From contig NZ_MTZV01000004.1 in the NCBI RefSeq assembly GCF_002362315.1, positions 1,302,001-1,366,000 of the forward strand: a stretch of DNA of 64,000 nucleotides. Reading direction: 5' to 3'. A program made the position numbers and the translations under genes. Position 1 is the first letter of the stretch. The number at the start of each line of letters is the position of its first letter. Of the stretch, positions 36,707 through 46,034 are shown piece after piece. The stretch is from Paraburkholderia acidicola. GTDB lineage: Bacteria; Pseudomonadota; Gammaproteobacteria; Burkholderiales; Burkholderiaceae. Under the pieces are notes generated by a model. It was not told the origin of the DNA, did no database searches, and saw only the letters and a list, made by a program, of their open reading frames with translations.

Positions 36707-37084
36707 TCACTGATTCTCTTCTATGAGGTAGTGATCCGACGCCTGCCATGATATCGAGCGATACGCACCGCTTATAGCCCCGGTCTCTCGAAAGTGGTTA
36801 ACAAGCTCTTGCGGGCTCCAATCGCGCCCCGCCGAGAAAAGAGCCTTCATTTCGATCAGGACTTGGATGAGCCGCAGCCGATCGGTTGCGTCTGCGATCT
36901 GACGCATCCAACGATCGTCGCTACGCACAAAACCCAGTGACTGTAGAACCTCGAAATGGTCAGGAATGTCCGTCCAGACGGCACAAGTGTTCCCGGCCAC
37001 ATCAAGAACAATCGTTTCATTCTGCGGCATCTTCATTGGTCGTACTTCTCCCGAGAACTCCTTCACTTCGATCAGTTCGAGCAT
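36707..37084 (-). CDS. Unrecognised 125-residue protein downstream of the Rhs module
   Basis: A soluble, mostly helical 125-residue protein with segments DHFEVLQSLGFVRSDDRWMR and GRDWSPQELVNHFRETGAIS. I do not recognise the family. It has no signal peptide or membrane segment. It is the fourth gene in the minus-strand run that starts with vgrG and rhs, ending just before the IS, so it is a possible immunity or accessory gene. A clear ribosome site is absent. Confidence 0.6.
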   Translation of the reverse strand: MLELIEVKEFSGEVRPMKMPQNETIVLDVAGNTCAVWTDIPDHFEVLQSLGFVRSDDRWMRQIADATDRLRLIQVLIEMKALFSAGRDWSPQELVNHFRETGAISGAYRSISWQASDHYLIEENQ

Positions 37085-37103
37085 TGCGTCAATGCTTGTG
37101 CCC

Positions 37104-37406
37104 CTAGAATGCTTCGGCTAAGCACCGCGCGCAGATAGCTGTGAACAAGCCAAGAGCGTCTAACATTGCATCTTCCTTTTCAAATCTGAAAAGTCGCACC
37201 GAATTTCTGACACTACTGACTCGTTGGAGCATGATGAGATCTACATTGGTCGCGAAACCACTGTACTCAAGCTCCTCGTAGACCAATATGACGGGATGTA
37301 TAGATATGGAATGGTCAGCAACGCGACCGCGAATAACGTCCAAGGCGTTTCGCGTCACCAACTCTGCTGGTTGAGAACCGTGCTTATCGCACATCGCTTG
37401 AGGCAT
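37104..37406 (-). CDS. Small CxxHG...CxxC protein (single domain), candidate immunity/accessory protein
   Basis: A 100-residue protein beginning with CDKHG (Cys6) and ending with CARCL (Cys92, Cys95). The spacing of 86 residues between the CxxHG cysteine and the first Cys of the CxxC is nearly the same in both halves of the neighbouring 235-residue protein. The four ligands suggest a zinc site. It lies 36 bases downstream of the longer gene on the same strand, within the Rhs module. I do not recognise a named family. Confidence 0.6.
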   Translation of the reverse strand: MPQAMCDKHGSQPAELVTRNALDVIRGRVADHSISIHPVILVYEELEYSGFATNVDLIMLQRVSSVRNSVRLFRFEKEDAMLDALGLFTAICARCLAEAF

Positions 37407-37442
37407 CTTATTTCACGTGTGCAGAAACGCCAGCAACCACAT

Positions 37443-38150
37443 TCAGAGCTCGACACCACTCCGCTTCAGGAAGTCTTGCATCTCATGCGGACACACCCCC
37501 GTTGCCACATCCAGAAGCGCATCTACATATTGTCGATCTTCCAGGCGACACACCGATGCTGCAATTTCGATTTTCGATCCCAGCACCTGATGAAGAAACG
37601 CTTCATCAAACCAGAATTCATTCTCGTGCTTCGTTGATGAAACAGTAATCACCCTGATCAGACGAGCATCCGGTAACGTATCCCCCCTCTGAATTGCACC
37701 AGCGATTCGTGGCGAGGTTGGTCTTCCGAATACCATCCCGTGGATATCGCACTTAATGATCGGTCCACGAGGTTCTACACCCTTGGCGACAACTGACGTG
37801 TCGAACGCCTGCTCTTTCGACGTCGGCGCAAATGGCTGCTCGCCAGAGCGTACCAGCAACTCATCGAGGCAATTCGGGCAAACGAAGACCAACTGGCGCT
37901 CAAGTACGGCGAACGCGTGCCGGTCCGTAATATGAGCAATCTTGTCGACATAAGTCGCAGAAGCAGCATGCTCCCCTAGTTCGCCCCGGGTCATCCAGGC
38001 CACCGAACTACGCTTTGGCCGGTCGAACGACACCTTGACCAGTTCACCGGGCGCAAATTGTCCTCTTGTATTGATACAAGCCACAATTCGTTTTGATGCC
38101 ATCGTGGGAGGGCGAGTACCGTGCCGCGAACACAACGTTGAAGACATCAT
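37443..38150 (-). CDS. Two-domain CxxHG...CxxC protein, candidate Rhs immunity protein
   Basis: A 235-residue cytoplasmic-looking protein composed of two similar halves. The first runs from CSRHG (Cys7) to CPNCL (Cys91/94); the second from CDIHG (Cys134) to CPHEM (Cys220). Spacing is 84 and 86 residues. In the second half the last CxxC cysteine is replaced. It starts 27 bases behind the rhs stop on the same strand, the usual place for an Rhs immunity gene. I do not recognise a named family; the immunity role rests on position. Confidence 0.65.
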   Translation of the reverse strand: MMSSTLCSRHGTRPPTMASKRIVACINTRGQFAPGELVKVSFDRPKRSSVAWMTRGELGEHAASATYVDKIAHITDRHAFAVLERQLVFVCPNCLDELLVRSGEQPFAPTSKEQAFDTSVVAKGVEPRGPIIKCDIHGMVFGRPTSPRIAGAIQRGDTLPDARLIRVITVSSTKHENEFWFDEAFLHQVLGSKIEIAASVCRLEDRQYVDALLDVATGVCPHEMQDFLKRSGVEL

Positions 38151-38177
38151 TTATTCATACCTCGATTGCGGCTCAGC

Positions 38178-41100
38178 TCACTTTGCACGCGGACCGACAC
38201 CGGCATTGTTAAGGAAATCCCATGCAGCGCGTCCACCGGACGGCGCCTCTACGCCCCCTGCGTTGAGTACGTCCATCACGTGTGTCATACAACTGTTGCT
38301 CATGACGTTATAGGCGCCGTTCGATTCTTGTCTGTCACCGGCCCTAACCTTATCGCGCTGGAATGTTTGGGCTGCACCAACATCCGGCACGTCGAACGTC
38401 GCGCTATTCGCGGGCTCGCCCGCGTCGGCGCTATTTACGCGCGCAATCCATGTTGTATCGCCCGTATTTTGCTGCTCAGTATGCATGTTCCCCGTACCGG
38501 CCATTGTCTTAACGGTGTAATGGCCAGTGCGTCCACCGATATTGTTGTACCAGTATATGGTGCATTTACCCTTGGCAAGCCCAAGCGGATCGATGTACCC
38601 GATCGGATTCGGTGCGTACTGGTACAGATTGGCACCGCCCCATAATCCAATCGGATCCTGGCTAACAAATCGCCCGTGCTGAGGATCGTAGTACCGGAAG
38701 CGGTTGTAATGAAGCCCCGTTTCCTCATCAAACTGCTGCCCCTGGAAACGTAGCGGATTGCACGGCGTGATTCCGGCTACCTTGGACACACGCGCAATTA
38801 CCTCCCCGGCCTCTCCCCAAGCTCTGTATGTAGCATCCCACACCACTTCGCCCGCTTCGTCCGTCATCGACAGCGGCGTGCCGGTTGGGTCGCAGTGGTA
38901 ATGGAACAGACGAGCAGACGTTGATCGCTGCGGAATCCTTTGTAAAGGATCGTCTTCCGGCATATAGCGATCCGTCTCGCCGGCCACCGGCGTCGGAATT
39001 CCCTCCACTGCAGCAGTTACGAACTGTGCGAGCGGAACAAATGAGCCAACCTCATAGATGTAATGCGCACTGCTACTCGCGTTGGTTTCGTAGGCCAGCC
39101 GGTCGCCGTCCCATCCGAATACCGTGCGCTCGCCGTTCACCTCTTTGGCAATACGGCGACCGAGCGCATCGTAGTAATACCGTGCTTCGAATCGCCGCTC
39201 CGGCCTAGACACACGAGCAACGCGCAGGCGGTGGAACGCATCCCACTCGTAGTGCTGTTCCCCGTGCGACGACCGCGAATGAGACAGATTTCCGCTCGCG
39301 TCGTACTCGAAACGTGTGCCAGCGTATTGTGTGAGCAGATTGCCAAGCGCCCTCGGTACGTCTAAGGGTAGCGTGCTCTCCGGGCGCCTTGCATCTAAGA
39401 TGTTACTTGCCGGATCGAACGCAAACCGCTCACGACCGAGTGGTCCATTCGTTTCGATCAATCGCCCAATCACATCGTATCGATGGGCGATCAACCCTTT
39501 GCTACTGTCTTCGATCTCGATTGCTTGTCCCGCGGCGTCATAACGATAGTTGCGAGCAAGGAACGGCGCCGGTGCCTTTTCCCGCTGAACCGTACGTCGG
39601 GTCAACCAGCCTGACTGATCGTATGTGGTGCGCTCCCTTATGCGACTGGGGAGCGTGCGTAATGTTTCGCGGTATAGATCGTCACGTTCGAACTGCACCC
39701 GCTCTTCGCCATCGAGCAGCATGCCATGCACGTGTCCGGAGCCATACGTGAGCCAGTCAATCGTGTGGCCATCCGGGCGAATGGTCTTAATGCGGTTGCC
39801 AAGCTCGTCATATTCGTGGTGCCAGACGTAGCTCCGCGATTCACCGAACAAGCTGTACGCATGATGCTCGCGTACCAGATTGCCAACCGGATCGAAAAAG
39901 CGCTGCAACCGGCTGTAACGATTCTGGGCTTCGATCCAGCGCCCTCCAGCGTCATAGCTGAAGCGTTCTGTCTCGTCGCCCGCCACACGACCCGTCGGAC
40001 GGCCGCCACAGTCATATTCCACCGTAACCGACTGTCCGGCTTCGTCGATCGATTGCAGCCGACCGTCCGACCCGCCATATGTGTAGCGTGTTGTTCGTCC
40101 GTCGAAGCCACTCTCCTGAATCAGCTTACCCAGCGAATCGTATTGGAAACTGTACGTTGCTGAATTGGCGTCGACCAGCGTTACCATCCGGCCGAGTTGG
40201 TCGTAGCGGTATGAGGTTGTTTGCCCAAGCGCATCGACGCGTCTTCCAATACGGCCTGCCGCGTTGTAGTCGAAGCGGGTCGTCCGGTTCAGCGAATCGA
40301 TATGACTGAGCAGGCGGCCTTCAGCATCGTAGGCAATTCGCTCGAGCCCTGCGGGCGTTCTCACTTCAATCGGACGTCCGTTCGTGCCGTAACTGAATAC
40401 GGTCGAGCCACCTGCCGGGTCTCCGCTTTTGAGTAGTCGACCGTCACTGTCGTATGCCCACGTTGTTGTCTTGCCTGAGCAATCGGTCTGTGCGATCACC
40501 TGGCCGGCGTCATCGTATGCTATCGCCGAGGTGCCTCCTTTCGCATCCTTGATCTTGGTGACAAGCCCCTGGTCGTTGTAGCTGTATTCGGTCTTGCGGC
40601 CAAGCGGATCGATACGGGTAGTGATGTTGCCCGCAGAATCGTATTCCAGCTTCCACACATAGCCATGCGGATCCGTCATGCTGACCATCTGATCCTTACC
40701 GTCATACGCCATTTCGACAACGCTGCCATCACGACGCGCGTGCCGGATCAGATTGCTGCGTGCGTCGTACGTCATCCGTTCGCTGCTGCCGTCCGGATAC
40801 GTGTGCTGTATCAGATTGTGGTTCGCATCGCGATACATCCACTCCTCTCGACCACCTGGATGCACGATGCGGAAGGTATAGCCGTGAAGGTCGTAGTAGT
40901 GTTTTGTAACGTTGCCCAATCCATCCGTCAGGCTGACGAGCCGGAAATCCGGGTGCCATGCAAGACGTATCTCGTCGCTGCCGTCGTCCGCGTACTCGTG
41001 GATGCACTTTGCCTTCGGCCCAGTTCCATTCCACTCGAGGTTCATCGCACGACCGGTCCGGTCCGTGTAGCGCGTGATCAAGTGGTGTCGATATGCGTAC

Positions 41101-42833
41101 TCGCGACGGTTGCCGTAGCGATCGGTGGCAACCACCAAGTCGCCGTCGGAACCGTACGTATAGCGCGCCAACGTCGCCACGCGCTTGCCTTCCCCGTCGT
41201 GATGGACCGCCTCGACGATGCGGCCACGGCCGTCGTGTGTGAAAGCCACGATCGCGTGCGGCGTGATGAGCCGGTGTAGATGATGCTGCTGATCGTAGTC
41301 CAGCGTCACCTGGTTGCCGGCGCGGTCCTTCACAAACGCGAGACGGAATGCAGAACCCCGCTTCTCGTAGGCCTCAAGCAGTTCGGGACCACGCGTGAGA
41401 GTAAGCCATTGCTCGTCGAGTCGCAGCAGCGTGAGTCCTTCGCCTTGATCGTCGTGTGCGTCACCGGCCGCGAGCAGCGGATATTCCACGCTTCTGCCAG
41501 TACCATCGTGATAAACCAGCTTGGCTGCGTGTATGTCGATACGTGTGGTGTAGGGGGTAATCCAGCGTGCCCCCAGTTCGCCGCTTTCGTCGTTCGCATC
41601 GAAGAATGAGCGATAAGTCCGCGTCCAGTTGATCGGCATTGCCCCGGGCAATACGAAATCGTGATGGTTCAGCCGTTCGTCACCCAGCGCAAAGCCAACC
41701 GAATGACCCGACGCGCCGGCCGGCGAAGGCACTGGGCAGCGGGTCTTGCAGTCATTAGCACCCGGATGCTCCGCCTCCGCGGTATGCCGAACCGTTTCCT
41801 TACGCCCTTCACCTTCTTCCCGATGCACCTTCGTCGTACCGTGCGCCTTAACACCAGACCCATGCAAACGCATGTGCTCCAAAGCAGCATGTTTCTTGTC
41901 AAGCACAGTCTGAAAGAAGTTAATCAGAAAGCCGATCTTCCCAAAATCCGCTCCACCCATCTCGAGGATGCGTTGCTTCACCACCGGCACCATCTTGCGC
42001 AACGTGTCAGCCATCTCACGCAACAGCTTCTGATAAGGCAGATCCAGCTTCTTCGCAACCGCCGTACCAAGATTGACCGCCTCCTTCACCTCGACCTTCC
42101 AGAAGTCGACGATGAAGTTGCCGATACCATTGATGGTCTTGCGCGCATCGTGTGAAGCAAACCCCGCAGCAGCCTGGTCCGCATGCTTTCCGGCTGCACT
42201 GAGATTGCCCTCAACGCTAAGTGCCTTGTCGCCCGCCACCTCGGCAAACAGATCGGCAAAACCCAACATGAATTTCTCGATGTACTCGGCACAGTGCTTG
42301 AGCATTGTGTCGAGTCCCTTCTTCATGCCGTCCACGAAGCTCTGGATCTTCCCCGCAAACTGTTCACTCAAGCTATCGATGACCGCCTGCATCACCGCAC
42401 CCTCGATCACTTGCCAGGATGCTTCTGCAACCGTCTTGCCCGCTTTGACGAGTTCCTCGCGGATCATTTTCATGACCGGACGTCCGCCCATGCGGAACTC
42501 CGCCATGTCGGGCGGCATCGGGATAATGCCGATCAGATCCAGCGTGAGATTCATCCAGTCGAACAGATCGGGATTGTGCCCCTGCTGGTGGTGCTCGATC
42601 ATGTCCTTGATATCGAGCACGAGGTCGACCGCCGACATGATGTTCGCCACCACCGGCAACGCGTTGGCCACCATCTTGAGCCGCTCGATGGTGATGAAGC
42701 CATCACTGATGCCACGCAGCCAACCGTCGCAGGCTTTGATGCCCGCGCCGACATCAATCTTTCCGATTCCCGCCAGTGGACCAACGAATATCTCCGTCGG
42801 CTTAGGAAGCAAAACACCCGAAGATTCAGCCAT
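38178..42833 (-). CDS. Rhs-family T6SS effector with variable C-terminal toxin domain
   Basis: A 1551-residue Rhs polymorphic toxin. The N-terminal roughly 375 residues are helical (ALPVVANIMSAVDLVLDIKD and other amphipathic stretches) and contain no PAAR motif. A DUF6531-like start (VGFALGDERLNHHDFVLPGA) precedes about twenty YD repeats (residues about 480-1290) that form the encapsulating shell. The core ends RYYDPQHGRFVSQDPIGLWG, then YIDPLGLA near residue 1420, after which the toxin of about 131 residues begins. It carries GHYTV (His1438) and SNSCMTHVMDVLNAGG (Cys1515, His1518), suggestive of a cysteine peptidase or amidase. Located 51 bases after vgrG, which is its likely carrier. Confidence 0.93.
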   Translation of the reverse strand: MAESSGVLLPKPTEIFVGPLAGIGKIDVGAGIKACDGWLRGISDGFITIERLKMVANALPVVANIMSAVDLVLDIKDMIEHHQQGHNPDLFDWMNLTLDLIGIIPMPPDMAEFRMGGRPVMKMIREELVKAGKTVAEASWQVIEGAVMQAVIDSLSEQFAGKIQSFVDGMKKGLDTMLKHCAEYIEKFMLGFADLFAEVAGDKALSVEGNLSAAGKHADQAAAGFASHDARKTINGIGNFIVDFWKVEVKEAVNLGTAVAKKLDLPYQKLLREMADTLRKMVPVVKQRILEMGGADFGKIGFLINFFQTVLDKKHAALEHMRLHGSGVKAHGTTKVHREEGEGRKETVRHTAEAEHPGANDCKTRCPVPSPAGASGHSVGFALGDERLNHHDFVLPGAMPINWTRTYRSFFDANDESGELGARWITPYTTRIDIHAAKLVYHDGTGRSVEYPLLAAGDAHDDQGEGLTLLRLDEQWLTLTRGPELLEAYEKRGSAFRLAFVKDRAGNQVTLDYDQQHHLHRLITPHAIVAFTHDGRGRIVEAVHHDGEGKRVATLARYTYGSDGDLVVATDRYGNRREYAYRHHLITRYTDRTGRAMNLEWNGTGPKAKCIHEYADDGSDEIRLAWHPDFRLVSLTDGLGNVTKHYYDLHGYTFRIVHPGGREEWMYRDANHNLIQHTYPDGSSERMTYDARSNLIRHARRDGSVVEMAYDGKDQMVSMTDPHGYVWKLEYDSAGNITTRIDPLGRKTEYSYNDQGLVTKIKDAKGGTSAIAYDDAGQVIAQTDCSGKTTTWAYDSDGRLLKSGDPAGGSTVFSYGTNGRPIEVRTPAGLERIAYDAEGRLLSHIDSLNRTTRFDYNAAGRIGRRVDALGQTTSYRYDQLGRMVTLVDANSATYSFQYDSLGKLIQESGFDGRTTRYTYGGSDGRLQSIDEAGQSVTVEYDCGGRPTGRVAGDETERFSYDAGGRWIEAQNRYSRLQRFFDPVGNLVREHHAYSLFGESRSYVWHHEYDELGNRIKTIRPDGHTIDWLTYGSGHVHGMLLDGEERVQFERDDLYRETLRTLPSRIRERTTYDQSGWLTRRTVQREKAPAPFLARNYRYDAAGQAIEIEDSSKGLIAHRYDVIGRLIETNGPLGRERFAFDPASNILDARRPESTLPLDVPRALGNLLTQYAGTRFEYDASGNLSHSRSSHGEQHYEWDAFHRLRVARVSRPERRFEARYYYDALGRRIAKEVNGERTVFGWDGDRLAYETNASSSAHYIYEVGSFVPLAQFVTAAVEGIPTPVAGETDRYMPEDDPLQRIPQRSTSARLFHYHCDPTGTPLSMTDEAGEVVWDATYRAWGEAGEVIARVSKVAGITPCNPLRFQGQQFDEETGLHYNRFRYYDPQHGRFVSQDPIGLWGGANLYQYAPNPIGYIDPLGLAKGKCTIYWYNNIGGRTGHYTVKTMAGTGNMHTEQQNTGDTTWIARVNSADAGEPANSATFDVPDVGAAQTFQRDKVRAGDRQESNGAYNVMSNSCMTHVMDVLNAGGVEAPSGGRAAWDFLNNAGVGPRAK

Positions 42834-42884
42834 AGCAGTTCTTTTCTAGAAGAATGAGAATTCGCCCGAGCGAGAGAGCGAAGA

Positions 42885-45800
42885 TCAGAGAGAAGTCAGC
42901 GCAGGAACGGCACCCCGTGCAGCTTGCGCAAGCGAACCGATCTGCTTCGCAGCGGCACCGAGCTGGCTCGCCTGCGACAGCGCCGCACTAGCGCCCGCAG
43001 GCAACACATGCCCCAAAGCACCTTGCGCGAGCCCCATTGCCTGACCGCTCAATGCCTGCCCCAGCCCGGCAGCACCTTGCGTCGCCTGACCCGCAACGCC
43101 AGCCAGCTTTGACGCAGACGACAGCGCGCTGCCCAAGCCACCGCCGGCCCCAACGGCTCCTGCCATACCCGCCAGTTTCGATGCCCCCGACAGCGCACCT
43201 GCCAGGCCACCGCCCGCGCCACCCGCACCGGCCGCCCCCGCAGCAGAAGGCAACAACCCACCCAGTTGCGACAAGGCAGATGCCTGCGCCGACCCACCTG
43301 GCTGCGCCGGTTGCGCAGGCCACGGCGTGTTCTTGAATACGCTCGACTGATCGTATTGATTGCGCGGGTCTTCACCGAACTGCACCTGCACCGCACCCAC
43401 GGGCAAACCGCTCACCACCGTATGTCCGTTAGCATCGAGCGCGCCTTTGCGGAGCACGCTGCCATTCGCATCGAGCACGGAAAACGGTGCGCCCTTAAAA
43501 GGCTCGCCATTCGCATACTTGTGCAGCAGTTCGAGCTGCCCCGGCTGATCAGATCGCGGTGACGGTAACGGGTATCCCATACTCGCCGGTCCGCTAAATG
43601 CATGCTGCGCCCCCTTCACATCGACCTTCCCAGGCGTATGGATCTCGATGTTGCCGCCCGCAATCCGGATGTATCCGCCACCACTCGTCAGCAGGATGCC
43701 CTGATCGGCGGCGATCGTGATTTTCTCGGTCGCGGACTGCAGGATCATGCTTTTCTGCGCGGTCAGTTCGACGTTATCCGACTGCGCCTGGATCTGGATT
43801 TTCCCCTTCGCTGCGAAGAACTTCATGCCGGCGTTCTGCACGAACAGGCTGAGTTTCTGGCCAATGCTCGCGATCAATGACTTGCCTGTCGCGATGTGCA
43901 CGCTCTGGCCGCTCACCAGGTTGATGTGCTCAAGGCTCGCAACGTGCGCCGATTTCTGCGTCGACAGCGCGATGCCGGCGGGCGCTGCGAACAGCATCAC
44001 CGGTTCCTTGAACGCATTCGCGTTGCCCGTGCCACCGCCGGCCGTATTGCCGCCATTGCTCGTGGCACCCGTCGCGCTGTACTGCGTCGCATCGGTGAAG
44101 CTCTTCAATGCGTCGTGCCCTTCCTTCAGGCTTTCGGCCTGCGAGGCTTCGCTCGCCTGCGACGATGCCTCGAGCACGCCCTCCGAACCGACAAGCTGGT
44201 TGCTGGCTGCACGCGCATCGAGCTGCTGGCTGGCAATAGGATGCGTCGACACATACAGCCCCTGGCCCGCACGCAATGCACCGTACGCTTCCGAACTCAG
44301 GTCGAACCCGCTGCCAAGAAAATTGCCTCGTGTGTTGCCGGTCTGGTCGATCAGATAGCCGAGGTGGAGCTGCGCATTCGTATTGCTGCTGTAGAGCTGT
44401 ACCCGGTTCTGGCCAGTTGCGTCATCCATCACCATCTGGTTGAAGCCGGCGCCCGAGAACTCCTTTGACCGGTACCCCGAGAGCAGCGAATTCGAATGCC
44501 ACTGTGGTTTCGCGGCGCCGTTGTAGACACGGTGCAGCGCGATCGGCCGGTCGATGTCGTCACCGACGTGGCCAATCAGCAGTTCTTCACCCGCGCGCGG
44601 CATGTGTACGCCGCCATAGCCACTGCCGGTATCGGACTGCGCGACACGCACCCAGCACGAAGCGCGCTCATCGCCTTGATTGACCCGGTCCCAGATGAAT
44701 AGCACCTTGATCCGGTTCAGATCATCGGTATAAGCCTCCTGGCCCTTCGGTCCAGCGACGATCGCCGTTTCCAGCTTCGCTTTGGGCTTGTGATGCTCGA
44801 ACGGGCTGCGGTAGGGCACGGTGGTGCGCTGCGCCTCGACGGATACCCGGTAGTAGCCGGTGGAACCATCCGCATGCGGAACGCTGAACAGTTTGCCAGG
44901 ACCGTCGCTGCGGGCCTGTGCCACCTCGCCGCGCAGACTGTGCGGGAAGCTCGCTTCGTGTCCGGAGAGCGGCAGATTGTTTTCGATGATCCATTCGACT
45001 TCGATACTCGCGAATTCGCGCTGGCTGTCGGCGTCCTCATCGTGAACGGGGTGACCCGTTATCGTGAAGCGTCGACCTGCATCGATTGCGCGCACGCCGC
45101 CTGCGCCATGAAAGCGCTTGGCCTGCGACTCCCATTCCTCCATGCGGATCTTCGACAGATGATCCCCGCGCGCCTGCTCCGGATAGGTGTAGCCACCGGT
45201 GTATTCGTAGACTTCTGCCTGTGCGGGCAGGGTGCCTTGATTGCCCATCGTCGGTACCGAGGTTGCTTTCGGATTGACCGGCGTGGATGGATTCTTGTAG
45301 TCGAACGTTCGGGTCGACAGCGTCGCGGATTGCAGCGTGCGTGAGCCCGACCACTGAGTAAGCGCATTCGCCTCGCTGTCCGTACCCGCGCGATAGAAGT
45401 CGAGCGTCTCAGGCGTGAGCGGTTCGAGTGTTTCAAGACGGTCGGTGATCGTCAGGGTGTGTGATTTGCCGTCGGCGGCCTGTTGCCACACGCCGTAGAG
45501 CCCTTCGGTCTCGAGGAGGCGATGAACGAAATTCCAGTCGGTCTCATCCTGCCGGCTGTACGAGCGCGCTGGCAGCGGCTTCGACAGCGCGAAGCGGAAC
45601 ATCCCCTGGGCCTGCGGGTGCTGGTTGAATACGTCCGAGATGATCTGGTCGGCGGGCTCATCCTGCCAGTGCCGCTGGTCGCGACGGAACTTCAGGAAAT
45701 GCATCCATGACGAAAATGCCAGTTGATAAGTCGTCAGCGTGCCGTCGCTCCCCAGCCGGCGTGCCATATGCACGTAGCCGTGATGGGGGAGATACGAGCT

Positions 45801-46034
45801 GTCCGTCTGCTGTATCCAGAGGGTGACCGGCTGGGCGATCAGGGTCTTGAGCTGGACGTCGCCCGACTTCGACACGCAATCGAGCGTAAAGAGAAAATCG
45901 CGGCCAATACGCGAGCGCCCGGTCACCCGGTGCGGCAGCAATACGTTATTGCCCGCGGGAGTATCCAGCTTCAGAAGACGGTCTTGCTGCGACAGTCCCC
46001 CCGTTATCGCCCCAATAATATTCTGCGCACCCAT
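42885..46034 (-). CDS. Type VI secretion tip protein VgrG with TTR-like and Ala/Gly-rich extension (module 2)
   Basis: A 1049-residue VgrG. It has the gp27-like region (residues about 20-400, LLETEGLYGVWQQAADGK), gp5 OB-fold (about 430-540, DDLNRIKVLFIWDRVNQGDE; YGGVHMPRAGEELLIGHVGD) and DUF2345 (about 680-820). Two extra parts follow: a short segment near 830-890 (LELLHKYANGEPFKGAPFSV; LDANGHTVVSGLPVGAVQV) that reads like a transthyretin-type domain, and a tail of about 145 residues made almost only of Ala, Gly, Ser, Leu and Gln with repeated GASKLAG/SASKLAG units. TTR extensions on VgrG can dock effectors, so this may recruit the adjacent Rhs. Role of the tail is unknown. Confidence 0.93.
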   Translation of the reverse strand: MGAQNIIGAITGGLSQQDRLLKLDTPAGNNVLLPHRVTGRSRIGRDFLFTLDCVSKSGDVQLKTLIAQPVTLWIQQTDSSYLPHHGYVHMARRLGSDGTLTTYQLAFSSWMHFLKFRRDQRHWQDEPADQIISDVFNQHPQAQGMFRFALSKPLPARSYSRQDETDWNFVHRLLETEGLYGVWQQAADGKSHTLTITDRLETLEPLTPETLDFYRAGTDSEANALTQWSGSRTLQSATLSTRTFDYKNPSTPVNPKATSVPTMGNQGTLPAQAEVYEYTGGYTYPEQARGDHLSKIRMEEWESQAKRFHGAGGVRAIDAGRRFTITGHPVHDEDADSQREFASIEVEWIIENNLPLSGHEASFPHSLRGEVAQARSDGPGKLFSVPHADGSTGYYRVSVEAQRTTVPYRSPFEHHKPKAKLETAIVAGPKGQEAYTDDLNRIKVLFIWDRVNQGDERASCWVRVAQSDTGSGYGGVHMPRAGEELLIGHVGDDIDRPIALHRVYNGAAKPQWHSNSLLSGYRSKEFSGAGFNQMVMDDATGQNRVQLYSSNTNAQLHLGYLIDQTGNTRGNFLGSGFDLSSEAYGALRAGQGLYVSTHPIASQQLDARAASNQLVGSEGVLEASSQASEASQAESLKEGHDALKSFTDATQYSATGATSNGGNTAGGGTGNANAFKEPVMLFAAPAGIALSTQKSAHVASLEHINLVSGQSVHIATGKSLIASIGQKLSLFVQNAGMKFFAAKGKIQIQAQSDNVELTAQKSMILQSATEKITIAADQGILLTSGGGYIRIAGGNIEIHTPGKVDVKGAQHAFSGPASMGYPLPSPRSDQPGQLELLHKYANGEPFKGAPFSVLDANGSVLRKGALDANGHTVVSGLPVGAVQVQFGEDPRNQYDQSSVFKNTPWPAQPAQPGGSAQASALSQLGGLLPSAAGAAGAGGAGGGLAGALSGASKLAGMAGAVGAGGGLGSALSSASKLAGVAGQATQGAAGLGQALSGQAMGLAQGALGHVLPAGASAALSQASQLGAAAKQIGSLAQAARGAVPALTSL

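Noticed and set aside
36707..38150. Prophage genes
   Set aside because: No phage structural or replication motifs; gp27/gp5-like folds in the window are VgrG proteins of T6SS.
39000..42000. Teneurin-like or secreted insecticidal Tc toxin instead of Rhs T6SS effector
   Set aside because: The single-gene arrangement behind vgrG and the DPLGLA core end fit a T6SS Rhs effector; TcA and TcB partners are absent.
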